From positions 1 to 46,441 of the forward strand of contig CACWUH010000006.1 of NCBI GenBank assembly GCA_902764015.1: a stretch of 46,441 nucleotides of DNA. The letters are read 5' to 3'. Origin of the DNA: an uncultured Methanobrevibacter sp. Lineage in GTDB: Archaea; Methanobacteriota; Methanobacteria; Methanobacteriales; Methanobacteriaceae. This document shows, in pieces, positions 35,675 to 44,338 of the stretch. The position numbers and the translations under genes were made by a program. Numbering within the stretch: the first letter of the stretch is position 1; every line of letters starts with the position of its first letter. The notes under the pieces were generated by a model. It searched no databases. It saw only the letters and a program-made list of their open reading frames with translations, and was not told the DNA's origin.

Positions 35675-35708
35675 TTTTGCATTTTGGTTATCATATTTTG
35701 CATCTTGG
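35675..35708 (+). promoter_or_regulatory. Phased direct repeat, candidate LytTR-regulator binding site
   Basis: TTTTGCATTTTGG (35675-35687) and TTTTGCATCTTGG (35696-35708) match at 12 of 13 bases and are spaced 21 bp start to start, two helical turns. LytTR proteins are known to bind direct repeats about 20-22 bp apart. The pair sits 20 bases upstream of the TATA box of the operon that encodes a LytTR protein, a place suited to activation. Confidence 0.55.
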
Positions 35709-35727
35709 ACACATCGCCAAATAGCCA

Positions 35728-35734
35728 TTTATAT
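35728..35734 (+). promoter_or_regulatory. TATA box of the 2TM-LytTR operon
   Basis: TTTATAT lies 46-52 bases upstream of ATG 35780, consistent with an archaeal promoter and a leader of roughly 20-25 bases. Confidence 0.5.
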
Positions 35735-35779
35735 AGTCCTTAACTAATTTTTATTATCGACTGGTTAATAGGTGTTAAA

Positions 35780-36031
35780 ATGGATTCAAGACAAATAGCT
35801 GAAAAAAGAGCGGATGCAAAAATTGAGTTTCAAGAAAATCTATATAAATATTTAATCGTAAATGTAATAATAGCAATTATTTGCCTATTATTCCTGCAAA
35901 GTTTTTGGCTATTGTTATTTATATTGTTTTTTGGAGGATTTGGCGTTTTGGATAAGTTTTTCAAAGCATATTCCATTAAAAACCATCGTGAAGAAATGAT
36001 TAAAAGAGAACTTTCAAAAATAGGTGAATAA
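35780..36031 (+). CDS. 2TM-domain membrane protein 1
   Basis: This 83-residue protein has a charged N-terminus (A-E-K-R-A-D-A-K), two closely spaced hydrophobic helices rich in Phe/Leu/Trp, and a basic C-terminal helix. This is the layout of the bacterial 2TM domain, often found alone or fused to LytS-type histidine kinases. The next gene encodes a paralogue, suggesting tandem duplication and a heteromeric membrane unit. GGTGTTAAA precedes the ATG. Confidence 0.8.
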   Translation: MDSRQIAEKRADAKIEFQENLYKYLIVNVIIAIICLLFLQSFWLLLFILFFGGFGVLDKFFKAYSIKNHREEMIKRELSKIGE

Positions 36032-36032
36032 G

Positions 36033-36305
36033 ATGTCTGATAATTTATACAATAGAGCAGAAGAAAGAGTAGATAAAAAAATCAAGTTTTATAGGAATTT
36101 GCAAGCATACCTTGCAGTCAATGCATTACTGGCTGTTATCAATTGGCTTTTCACACCTCAATTCTGGTGGGTAATGTTTCCGGTCTTTTTCTGGGGATTG
36201 GGAGTACTGAAGGACTTTTTAGTAGCATTCGTATTCGTTGACATGTTTAGTGAGGATTACAGACAGCGCAAGATTGAAGAAGAAATGGCAAAATTAAGTG
36301 ATTAG
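36033..36305 (+). CDS. 2TM-domain membrane protein 2
   Basis: This 90-residue paralogue of the preceding product shares the N-terminal A-E-E-R-V-D-K-K-I-K-F-Y pattern and two Trp/Phe-rich helices (P-Q-F-W-W-V-M-F-P-V-F-F-W-G-L-G). ATG 36033 is used because GGTGAATAAG precedes it. It is followed 3 bp later by the LytTR gene. Confidence 0.8.
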   Translation: MSDNLYNRAEERVDKKIKFYRNLQAYLAVNALLAVINWLFTPQFWWVMFPVFFWGLGVLKDFLVAFVFVDMFSEDYRQRKIEEEMAKLSD

Positions 36306-36308
36306 ATT

Positions 36309-36749
36309 ATGAAGGTAAATCTATTTGTTTCAAGAGATGTTGAGGAGCCGTATGCTGACATTCACACCAATGAGCTGACGGATAATGTCACAAAGGCGAT
36401 ATCGATTTTGGAAAGCGATGAATCTCCGGATATGGTTGCCGTAAAGAAGGGATCTGACATTGCACTTCTGCAGATGGATGAGATATTCATGTTCAGGGTT
36501 GAGGACAAGCAGGTGAAGGTGCATACGCAGAGCAGTGAATATTTGATTAAAAAGCCACTGTATCAGGTGGAAGAGACATTGAGCAGCGATTTTGTTCGTA
36601 TTTCAAAAACGACAATCGTCAATCTCAAAAAGATTGAGCGTGTTGCTCCCTCCCTTAAGGGAATGATGTTTATCGAGCTCAAGAATGGTTTGAAGGACAA
36701 TATCTCAAGGAAATATTTGCCTGACTTCAAGCAGGCTTTGGATTTGTAG
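36309..36749 (+). CDS. LytTR-family DNA-binding regulator
   Basis: The 146 residues form a short N-terminal region and a LytTR DNA-binding domain (about 48-146), with I-F-M-F-R-V-E-D-K-Q-V-K-V-H, D-F-V-R-I-S-K-T-T-I-V-N-L-K-K-I and N-G-L-K-D-N-I-S-R-K-Y-L. There is no receiver domain, so it is not a classical response regulator. Stand-alone LytTR proteins are paired in Firmicutes with an inhibitory DUF3021 membrane protein, and that is the next gene here. LytTR is rare in archaea, so acquisition from bacteria is likely. The direct repeat at 35675-35708 is a candidate target. Confidence 0.9.
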   Translation: MKVNLFVSRDVEEPYADIHTNELTDNVTKAISILESDESPDMVAVKKGSDIALLQMDEIFMFRVEDKQVKVHTQSSEYLIKKPLYQVEETLSSDFVRISKTTIVNLKKIERVAPSLKGMMFIELKNGLKDNISRKYLPDFKQALDL

Positions 36750-36757
36750 GTGATAAA

Positions 36758-37183
36758 ATGAAAGTTGATTTGATAAAAAGGTTGGCCATGGGCGCTTTTG
36801 TAGGATGCTTTATCGTAATGCTTATCATGGTTTTGATGTCACTAGAAAGGGGTCCTCAGAATATCCAATTCACTGGGGTGACAATAATAAATGCATTTTT
36901 GGGATCAATCGTTGTCGGATGGGGATTTTCCCTGACTGGGCTGATTTATGAAATGGAAGACATTGCATTCCCTCTTCAGATTGCCTTCCAGATGGGTATT
37001 GGGATGGCAATTCTCTTTGCGGTTGCAGTCTATCTTCAATGGATGCCGACTGACATGGGAATTGGAATAATCGTTGAATGGGTAATCATAGCCTGCATAT
37101 TTGCGGCAGTATCATGGTGCGCTTTCTATATTTATTATTATTTGGTTGCACGTGAATTAAATAAAAAAATAGTAAACAAGTAA
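36758..37183 (+). CDS. DUF3021-like membrane protein, partner of the LytTR regulator
   Basis: This 141-residue protein has four hydrophobic helices, a cytoplasmic basic start (K-V-D-L-I-K-R-L-A) and end (E-L-N-K-K-I-V-N-K). Small four-helix proteins of this kind are regularly encoded just after stand-alone LytTR genes and hold the regulator inactive at the membrane. That role is inferred from the bacterial systems. It ends inside a hairpin shared with the convergent adhesin gene. Confidence 0.78.
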   Translation: MKVDLIKRLAMGAFVGCFIVMLIMVLMSLERGPQNIQFTGVTIINAFLGSIVVGWGFSLTGLIYEMEDIAFPLQIAFQMGIGMAILFAVAVYLQWMPTDMGIGIIVEWVIIACIFAAVSWCAFYIYYYLVARELNKKIVNK

Positions 37184-37203
37184 ATAGCTTAAAGCTATTT
37201 ACT
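37179..37203. terminator. Bidirectional hairpin overlapping both stop codons
   Basis: AGTAAATAGC (37179-37188) and GCTATTTACT (37194-37203) form a perfect 10-bp stem with loop TTAAA. The stops of the plus-strand gene (37181-37183) and the minus-strand gene (37195-37197) both lie in the stem. Confidence 0.75.
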
Positions 37204-38805
37204 CAATCTTTTGTTTCTTCTGTATCCGATAGCCAATAAAATCAATATTATTGCGATAAGCGCAATGAAATATTCAATATTTGACTTAATCTGTTTTGCT
37301 ACTGAACTTCCTCCAGTTTTGTTTAACTCATAAGCTTTGCTGTCATCACCATGGGATGTTGAATTTCCAATGCCAAACTCTTTGCTGGCACTGCTTTCAA
37401 TATAGTTGGATGCGTTGTTTGAAGGAGGGGTCATTGCAGTATTTTCATTATTTTTATGTGTCTTTACTTTATTTGGATTTTTTTCAATGCTGGAAGATTT
37501 TACACCATTTGAAATTGGTTTATCTGTATTTTTGGCATCGCTGTTATTTTGATTTGATTTTTCAGGAGCTTTGAATTGACTTTTCACCTTATCAAGTGAA
37601 TCGTCAGGGAAAAAGTCCTTAAGCAAATCCGCATATTTGTCTAACAGATTCAGATTCAAAATACTGAACAGGTTGGATTTGATTGTTGACGATACATGGC
37701 TTCTGCTTGTTACATGATTCGGATCGATTACGGAGGAATCATTCGGGTCTTCATCTCCCCAGTCATTATCGTCGAATTTTGTATACAGGTGTTTGGTGTC
37801 CTTCCATTTGATGAATATCTCCTGGCCGTATGGCGAGGAATTGTTGGTGATTATGTTGTTGTGGACATTTATCACAGTTTTTGCTTCATACATTGGCTGC
37901 TGAATGTAAAAGGATCCTCCCGTTTCTCCGCCATTGTTGTTTGTGATGATGGAGTTTTCCAGATTTATATTGCCCGACACCATCACTGCGCCGCCGTTTG
38001 TTCCGGCAGTGTTGTTCATGAAGATGCATCTGTTGATGTTTGACTCACCGGACCAGCTGTAGTATGCTCCGCCCCATTCATCGGCATGGTTGAACATGAA
38101 TATGCAATCCTGGACATTTCCGTATCCGGAAACGCTTACACGTATCGCTCCTCCATCTCTGTGTGCCGAATTGTTGATGAAAACACAGTTGTAGATGTCT
38201 GAATCCGCAAAGCATGTTGTTACTGCTCCTCCGTCATGGCCCGCATGGTTGTTCATGAAGAATGAATTGTTTAATAGTAGGTATCCTCTGTGAGTGTCGT
38301 TTCCATAATTGGATATTCCCCCCGCATTCACGCTGACGGTATTGTTTATGAAATAGCAGTTGTCTACATAAACATGGCCGGTTTCCATGGATATTGCTCC
38401 TCCAAAGCCTTCCACATTTGCATTGATGAATGTCAGGTTTTTGAATGTGACATGCACGGCATCATTTCTTATAAGAAAAATGCCTGATTTATGCTCTCCA
38501 TCGATGATGACATCTAGGGGATCAGCATTTCCTTTGATTGTAAGGTTTTTGGTGATTTCAAAGTCGCTGACCTTATATGTTCCTTTTTCAAGTGTGATTA
38601 CATCATTATCATTTGCTTTCGACAGGTCTTCAATTAATTGTGAAGAGGAATCTGGCGATATTTCATTACTTTGAATTTGGTTTTCATTGGATATTGATAT
38701 TATTTCTGTTGAATTGTCCATATCTTCTGCATTTGCGGTAGAAATGCTTATTAAAGCCACTACAATCAGCATAATGAAATAATAGTTTCTATTGATTTTT
38801 TTCAC
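37195..38805 (-). CDS. Adhesin-like protein with beta-helix and C-terminal membrane anchor
   Basis: This 536-residue protein has a signal peptide (to about residue 26, ending A-N-A-E-D), then a right-handed beta-helix (about 60-325) built from repeats such as C-x-F-x-x-N-x-A-x-x-x-G-G-A. These are probable Chlamydia-type PMP/PbH1 coils with the G-G-A-V/I/Y turn. A polar low-complexity stalk (about 400-505) leads to a transmembrane helix and a basic tail (G-Y-R-R-N-K-R-L-S-K). It is the only adhesin here on the minus strand and is divergent from the one at 39350 across a 544-bp AT-rich gap. The ribosome binding site AAGGAGGTG precedes ATG 38805. Confidence 0.9.
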   Translation of the reverse strand: MKKINRNYYFIMLIVVALISISTANAEDMDNSTEIISISNENQIQSNEISPDSSSQLIEDLSKANDNDVITLEKGTYKVSDFEITKNLTIKGNADPLDVIIDGEHKSGIFLIRNDAVHVTFKNLTFINANVEGFGGAISMETGHVYVDNCYFINNTVSVNAGGISNYGNDTHRGYLLLNNSFFMNNHAGHDGGAVTTCFADSDIYNCVFINNSAHRDGGAIRVSVSGYGNVQDCIFMFNHADEWGGAYYSWSGESNINRCIFMNNTAGTNGGAVMVSGNINLENSIITNNNGGETGGSFYIQQPMYEAKTVINVHNNIITNNSSPYGQEIFIKWKDTKHLYTKFDDNDWGDEDPNDSSVIDPNHVTSRSHVSSTIKSNLFSILNLNLLDKYADLLKDFFPDDSLDKVKSQFKAPEKSNQNNSDAKNTDKPISNGVKSSSIEKNPNKVKTHKNNENTAMTPPSNNASNYIESSASKEFGIGNSTSHGDDSKAYELNKTGGSSVAKQIKSNIEYFIALIAIILILLAIGYRRNKRLSK

Positions 38806-39349
38806 CTCCTTATTTTTTTAAGAATTGCTCTTATTTTTATTTATGAAATATGGGATATATAATAATTTTTATATCGAATTTTTAATAATTTTATTAATTC
38901 CTTAAATTATTTATTTTAATTGTAAAAAAATTATTATATGAACGTTTATTTTCTAATATCTAATTTTTAAGTATTTATATAAATATTGAATTAGTTATAG
39001 GTTATATTTATTAATTTAATGTGATTATTGATTTTTTTTCGTTGTGAATTATTTTTCATAATTATTTAATTTGTTTAAAATAGTTTATATAAGTTAAAAT
39101 ATCTAAATAATTTATTATTTTTTCTATAATGCTTATTAATTAATTAATTTTAATTTTTATAATTTATTAATATTTTTTTTAAAATTTAAATAAGTTATAT
39201 TAAAATTTTATAAAATCGATAAATAATAAGATTTATATTACCTATCGACAAATAGTATTAATTGACTAATATCTAATAAAAATGTTCATGAATGATTTTT
39301 TTATTTTTTATTAGTTAGATTAAAATTAATTTCATAGGGAGAAAAAATT
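38806..39349. promoter_or_regulatory. 544-bp very AT-rich divergent region between two adhesin genes
   Basis: No ORF is supported. The region is almost wholly A/T and must hold both promoters. ATATCGAA lies about 70 bases upstream of the minus-strand gene. ATCGATAA and TATCGA motifs lie 105-135 bases upstream of the plus-strand gene. A 10-bp inverted repeat (CTAATAAAAA 39273-39282, TTTTTATTAG 39305-39314) sits in the probable leader of the plus-strand gene. Individual TATA boxes cannot be chosen with confidence in such sequence. Confidence 0.5.
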
Positions 39350-41167
39350 ATGAATAACAAAAAGATTTTATTGTCTTTCTTTTTAGTTGTTTTAATTGCA
39401 TTATCTGTTAGTGCAGTGTCTGCTGGAAATGCTACTGAGGATATTCTAGCAACCGACGATGCAGATGCTGTAGCGGCAGAAGATGTTGAATTATTGGCTG
39501 CTGACCCAATCCAACCAACAACCAATACATCCGATGCTATTCAGACCGCAGTTAGTTCAGCTAATGATGGAGACACTATTGATTTAAGTAACCATGATAG
39601 TTATAATATAACCGATAAGACCATAACTGTGGCCAAAGACAATCTTGTTATAAAAGGTAATGGTACTACAACCATCTATGGTTATGGTGATAATAATGGA
39701 TTTTTCGACATAACAAGTAAAGGAGTCACAATCCAAGGATTAATCTTCGTCAACGAAAACCCTAAAAACAATTTGACCTATGGCGGTACTGTAAGTGGTC
39801 TTGGAATTCGTTTTTCAGGTTCTGTCGCTGAAGGGGGAGTAGTGGATAATTGTGTTTTCACTAATTTCAATCAGGCAGTATCCATTTCATCATGTAATAA
39901 TGTAGCTATTAAAAACAGCAAATTCTATGGTGGATATGCTACTAAACTCATAAACGATCCTACCGTAAACAAGGAACAAGGTTCCAAAGTAATCAGCGTA
40001 ATGGGATCTTTCTTTACAACTGTCATAAACAATACCTTTGACGGCATAGTATTGGATGCCCTTTCCATTGCGGGAGGAAGTGGAGATGCAAAAATCATTA
40101 ACAACACTTTCATAAACAATGTCTATTCCATATTCTTTGGAGGAGCATCAACTGACGGAACATACATCCAAGGAAACACATTCACAAATTGTGGTTCATT
40201 TGATGATGGAGTTCGTCATTGGGATGCATTCCCTGTAATAAGTATCCAAAAGGCTTCCAGTGGGGTTTTCATTACCAACAACACTTTTAATATCATAGAC
40301 AACAACTGGCTGATTGCAGCCGAACAAGGAAACACCGCTCACGGTTATCCAAGTACTCTTGGAAACATTAACGTAACAAACAACATTCTCAGAAAATACA
40401 ATGACCAGGTTGTTACATCTGGTGTGACCTTATTGCACATCCTATGCAGGTCAGGAATGCTAAACCCATATGCAGAAATTGCAGTTACCGGCAACACAAT
40501 CCCTGATGGCGCTAAAGCATTAGTCGTATGGTGTAATGATTGGGGAAGTGAAACCGGAAACATCAGTAACATTGTAATTCCAAAAGCAGATTTAGTGCAA
40601 ACCCAAATCGCTATCACAAGCATTGACGGAACTAAAATCACTGGTGTTTTAAAGGACATTTCAGGCAAACCTATCGATGGCGCTGAATTGACCTACTCTA
40701 TAAACAACGGCACTGCTGTAAAAGTACCTACTGATGACAAAGGTGTTTTCATTATCACTGGTGAATCCGGAAAAACCGTTGCAATCAACTTTGCAGCAAC
40801 CGAGAAGTTTGCAGCCAGTGCAACTGCAATCACTGTGACCCAAGTTACAAAAACTGTTACAAAAACTGTTACCAAGACTGTATCCAAAAAATCAGTTACT
40901 CTCAAAGCTCCTAGCGCTAAATTAAAAGTTAAAAAAGCTAAAAAGATTCAAATTACTTTAAAATCTGGCGGTAAAGCTGTAGCTGGTAAAAAAGTGACAA
41001 TTAATGTTAATGGTAAGGCTTTCTCTGCTAAAACCAATAAAAAAGGTGTAGCAAGCATTAAAGTTAAAATTAATAAGAAAGGCACTTACAGCTATGTAGC
41101 AAGCTTTGCTGGTGACAGTACCTACAATGCAGGACTTAAATCTGGTAAGATTGTTGTTAAAAAATAA
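39350..41167 (+). CDS. Adhesin-like protein with beta-helix and Lys-rich Ig-like C-terminus
   Basis: This 605-residue protein has a signal peptide (cleaved near A-V-S-A-G, residue 25), an acidic linker, a beta-helix (about 60-415, N-N-T-F/N-N-I turns), an Ig-like domain (about 420-495), and a V-T-K-T spacer repeated three times. A final Lys-rich Ig-like domain ends at K-I-V-V-K-K. There is no transmembrane helix. The basic terminal domain, also seen in the genes at 3-878 and 41256-44186, probably serves for wall attachment (inference). GGGAGAAAAAATT precedes ATG; the stop lies in a terminator hairpin. Confidence 0.9.
   Translation: MNNKKILLSFFLVVLIALSVSAVSAGNATEDILATDDADAVAAEDVELLAADPIQPTTNTSDAIQTAVSSANDGDTIDLSNHDSYNITDKTITVAKDNLVIKGNGTTTIYGYGDNNGFFDITSKGVTIQGLIFVNENPKNNLTYGGTVSGLGIRFSGSVAEGGVVDNCVFTNFNQAVSISSCNNVAIKNSKFYGGYATKLINDPTVNKEQGSKVISVMGSFFTTVINNTFDGIVLDALSIAGGSGDAKIINNTFINNVYSIFFGGASTDGTYIQGNTFTNCGSFDDGVRHWDAFPVISIQKASSGVFITNNTFNIIDNNWLIAAEQGNTAHGYPSTLGNINVTNNILRKYNDQVVTSGVTLLHILCRSGMLNPYAEIAVTGNTIPDGAKALVVWCNDWGSETGNISNIVIPKADLVQTQIAITSIDGTKITGVLKDISGKPIDGAELTYSINNGTAVKVPTDDKGVFIITGESGKTVAINFAATEKFAASATAITVTQVTKTVTKTVTKTVSKKSVTLKAPSAKLKVKKAKKIQITLKSGGKAVAGKKVTINVNGKAFSAKTNKKGVASIKVKINKKGTYSYVASFAGDSTYNAGLKSGKIVVKK
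40844..40891 (+). repeat. 12-bp tandem repeat encoding V-T-K-T units
   Basis: GTTACAAAAACT occurs twice exactly (40844-40855, 40856-40867), then as GTTACCAAGACT and a decayed fourth unit. It forms the flexible spacer before the Lys-rich domain and could expand or contract by slippage. Confidence 0.8.
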
Positions 41168-41179
41168 ACAACAATTTTT
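41150..41179 (+). terminator. Hairpin terminator overlapping the adhesin stop codon
   Basis: ATTGTTGTT (41150-41158) and AACAACAAT (41167-41175) form a 9-bp stem. A T-run follows at 41175-41179, with more T-rich sequence after it. The stop at 41165-41167 lies in the loop and stem base. Confidence 0.7.
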
Positions 41180-41255
41180 CCTTTTTTCTTTTTTTTATAA
41201 ATTCTTAATATTTAATCATCGTTTGTTTTATGTGGTATCTTTTGGGGGAGTTTAA

Positions 41256-44186
41256 ATTAAAAAATCACGATTACTATTCATATTCATTCTATTATTTTCA
41301 ATATTGCTTGTAAATGCCGTTAATGCGGAAGATAATGTAGACAAAGTAAATTTAACCGATGATAATTTCGACACAATTCAGGATTTAATCGATAATGCAG
41401 ACCCTGGTGATTCAATCTATCTGGAAAATAAGACTTATGTTGGTGAAAATAATCCTATAAAAATCAATAAGGACATTAATATTTATGGGTCAGAGTCAAG
41501 TACGGTTCTCGATGCGAATAATACGTCCAGAATTTTTGAGATTTCAAAAAATATAAAGGTAAACATTGGTGGGTTGACAATAACCAATGGATATTCAGAT
41601 GATAAAGGCGGTGCCATCTACAATCAGGGCACTCTGAACATTTTCAATTCCACAGTCATCAATAATCATGCTGAGCGTGGGGGGATATATTGCTCAGACA
41701 AATCCAATTTAAACATTTATAATTCAAAATTCGATGGCAACACTGCCGATTCGGGAGCGGCAATCGAAAATGACAATTCAAACGGTGTTGTCAATATCAT
41801 GAACTCCATCTTTACCTATAATGCTTGTGAAGAAGGTGGAGCAATCTATAATATCTGGGGACAGATGAACGTATATAATTCCACTTTCATGTACAATACC
41901 GCTGAAAGGGGAGGCGCAATCTATAACAATCGAGGAACCCTAAAGGTCTACAATACGAGAGTACTGTCAAATACGGGAACCGATTTGGGTGCCGGAATAA
42001 AAAGCTGGGGAGTTTGTGAAGTCCATGATTCAATTATTATAAACAACACCAATTCCATAAGGCAAGGTGGCGGTTTTTATGTCTCTGAATTCACTTTGCT
42101 TCTTAAAAACTGCATTGTTTCCAATAATTCCGCCGTCTATGGAGGAGGTGTCTATGTTGAGGCAAAAGCAAAGCTGACCCTTCAAAACACTTCAATAATC
42201 AACAATTCCGCCAACCGTGGGGGAGGGATTGATGTCAATGACGGGTCAATCACATTAGCGGACTCAATCATATCCGATAATTCTGCAAACACCACCGGCG
42301 GAGGAATCTTCTGTGGCTGTCTGTCCCTTAAGAATATCGACGCCGGCAGGATTGACAACTGCATAATATCCAATAACTCTGCAAAACGCGGTGGGGGAGT
42401 TTATATTAGTGTTGTTCCAGTAATCATATTCAATTGTGAATTTGATGATAATTCTGCCGGCGAAGGAGGCGCAGTTTATAATTCGGGCAGCCTGGATTTG
42501 AAAGATAATGTTTTAAGTTCAAATAGGGCAGTCGATGGTGCCGGAATATATAATAAAGGAGAATTAATCATCAATGAGGTCAATGCAAACAGGAATGTTG
42601 CCACAGGATATGGGGGAGTGGTCTATAATTGTGCAAGTCTGCAAGTAATCCTTTTAAAATCAAGTTCCAATGAGGCATATTTTGGAGGAGCAATATATAA
42701 TATCGCAGCTGCCAACATCAGCAATTCTGATTTCATTTCAAATAAGGCATCTGAAGCCGGTGCAATCTATTCATCTTCGGATTTGACAGTGGATAATTCA
42801 AGATTCAATAAAAATCAAATAACCCGTAAAGGCGGAGCCTTATCACTTGCCATGGGAAACATCATCATTAGCAACTCAGTATTTTCCTTCAACACAGGTG
42901 CAGATGAAGGGGGAGCAATATTCAACTATGCTTCTGAGGTATATGCGGATAATTGTCAATTCATATCAAATCATGCCAAAAGCTATGGCGGAGCGATTGA
43001 CAACTCTGGGAAAATGACAATTGCAAATTCATTGTTTGAAAAGAATAGTGCTCAAGGTTCCGGAGCCATAGACAATGGCGGAATTCTAACAATAGTTCAT
43101 TCAAGCTTCACAGCCAACACGGCCACAATAAACAACGGGGGCGCTATTGATAACAATAATGTCCTCAATATCGTGGGATCTGTTTTTGAGAACAATATTG
43201 CGGGAGCTCAAGGAGGAGCAATCATTGCAAGAAAAGATATTAACATTACTCACAGCTCATTGTTTAACAATCAGGCTTGTGAAGGCAGTGCAATATATGT
43301 GAATAACAATAACAGTAACTTATCCAATAATTGGTGGGGAAGCAATAATCCTGATTTTGAAAACCTAATCTGGTCTAACATTTCCGATGACTTTACATGG
43401 GTCATGATGGGTTTCAAAGGTGTTGGTGCATTAATGCAGTATGAAAATTCAAGAATCATAATAAGCTTCAATGAGGTGAAGAACCGGAATGGTATCATTT
43501 CCAAAATAGATAATCCTGAACAGTTGACTGATTTTAAAGTGAGTCTGTCAACAGGAGGTATTTTATATGTTGAAAACGGATATCTGTCAAAATCATTGTA
43601 TGTTCCAAAAATATCCTCAATGACTTCCAAAGCAGATGACCAGTCAATCACATTGGCAGTAAGTTCGAATCCATCCAAAATAACCAATAATAAAAACGTT
43701 GTTGTGGATTATTCGGGAAAAACAACATTCAAGGTTCGTGTTGTAGGATCTAACGGCAAGATTGTAGGCCAAAATGAGGTTGTGGTCATGAAGATATCCG
43801 GAAAGGCATATAATGTAAAGACGGATAAGAACGGTTATGCTTCAATGACATTAGATTTGCTTCCAGGAAAATATTCGATTACTGCGGTATATAAGGGATT
43901 TTCGGTGAAAAATACCATAACCGTTAAAAATGTCCTGAAAGCCAAAAGCGTTACCAAGAAAAAGGCCAAAAAAATCAAATACTCTGCTAGTCTTAAAACC
44001 AGCAAGGGAAAAGCGATTTCAGGCAAGAAGATTACCTTTAAAATCAAGGGCAAAACCTATAAGGCAAAAACAAACAAGAATGGGATAGCAACTGTCAGCA
44101 TTAAGAATCTGAAGGTTGGAAAATATAAGATTACTGTTAAATACATAAAATCGACTGCAAAGGCAGTCTTGAAAGTTAAAAGATAA
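41256..44186 (+). CDS. Large adhesin-like protein with PMP-type beta-helix, probable ATT start
   Basis: The frame from ATT 41256 gives a complete signal peptide (K-K-S-R-L-L-F-I-F-I-L-L-F-S-I-L-L-V-N-A-V-N-A-E-D), preceded by GGGGGAG at 41244-41250, five bases away. No ATG, GTG or TTG can start that peptide intact; the first TTG at 41304 would leave only M-L-V-N-A-V-N-A. From ATT the protein has 976 residues: a very long beta-helix (about 50-670) with regular N-x-A-x-x-G-G-A-I/V/Y turns, a linker ending N-N-W-W-G-S-N-N, and two Ig-like domains, the last Lys-rich. There is no membrane anchor. Confidence 0.85.
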   Translation: MKKSRLLFIFILLFSILLVNAVNAEDNVDKVNLTDDNFDTIQDLIDNADPGDSIYLENKTYVGENNPIKINKDINIYGSESSTVLDANNTSRIFEISKNIKVNIGGLTITNGYSDDKGGAIYNQGTLNIFNSTVINNHAERGGIYCSDKSNLNIYNSKFDGNTADSGAAIENDNSNGVVNIMNSIFTYNACEEGGAIYNIWGQMNVYNSTFMYNTAERGGAIYNNRGTLKVYNTRVLSNTGTDLGAGIKSWGVCEVHDSIIINNTNSIRQGGGFYVSEFTLLLKNCIVSNNSAVYGGGVYVEAKAKLTLQNTSIINNSANRGGGIDVNDGSITLADSIISDNSANTTGGGIFCGCLSLKNIDAGRIDNCIISNNSAKRGGGVYISVVPVIIFNCEFDDNSAGEGGAVYNSGSLDLKDNVLSSNRAVDGAGIYNKGELIINEVNANRNVATGYGGVVYNCASLQVILLKSSSNEAYFGGAIYNIAAANISNSDFISNKASEAGAIYSSSDLTVDNSRFNKNQITRKGGALSLAMGNIIISNSVFSFNTGADEGGAIFNYASEVYADNCQFISNHAKSYGGAIDNSGKMTIANSLFEKNSAQGSGAIDNGGILTIVHSSFTANTATINNGGAIDNNNVLNIVGSVFENNIAGAQGGAIIARKDINITHSSLFNNQACEGSAIYVNNNNSNLSNNWWGSNNPDFENLIWSNISDDFTWVMMGFKGVGALMQYENSRIIISFNEVKNRNGIISKIDNPEQLTDFKVSLSTGGILYVENGYLSKSLYVPKISSMTSKADDQSITLAVSSNPSKITNNKNVVVDYSGKTTFKVRVVGSNGKIVGQNEVVVMKISGKAYNVKTDKNGYASMTLDLLPGKYSITAVYKGFSVKNTITVKNVLKAKSVTKKKAKKIKYSASLKTSKGKAISGKKITFKIKGKTYKAKTNKNGIATVSIKNLKVGKYKITVKYIKSTAKAVLKVKR

Positions 44187-44194
44187 TTATCTTT
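44179..44194. repeat. 16-bp palindrome over the adhesin stop codon
   Basis: AAAGATAATTATCTTT is a perfect palindrome covering the stop codon at 44184-44186. It has no real loop, and T-rich sequence follows only some 20 bases later, so a terminator role is uncertain. Confidence 0.4.
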
Positions 44195-44338
44195 ATGTAT
44201 TTAACTTCAATTCAAATTTTTTATTTTTTCAATTTTTGCTTTGTTTGAGAAATAAACCGAAATATATTAAATATATCGATAGTTATATTATTATATATTG
44301 AAAATAAAAAATCTTTAAAAAAATGATGGGGAGAAAAA

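Noticed and set aside
38806..39349. Possible replication origin in the AT-rich gap
   Set aside because: High A+T alone is normal for intergenic DNA here; no origin-recognition-box repeats and no cdc6/orc gene nearby.
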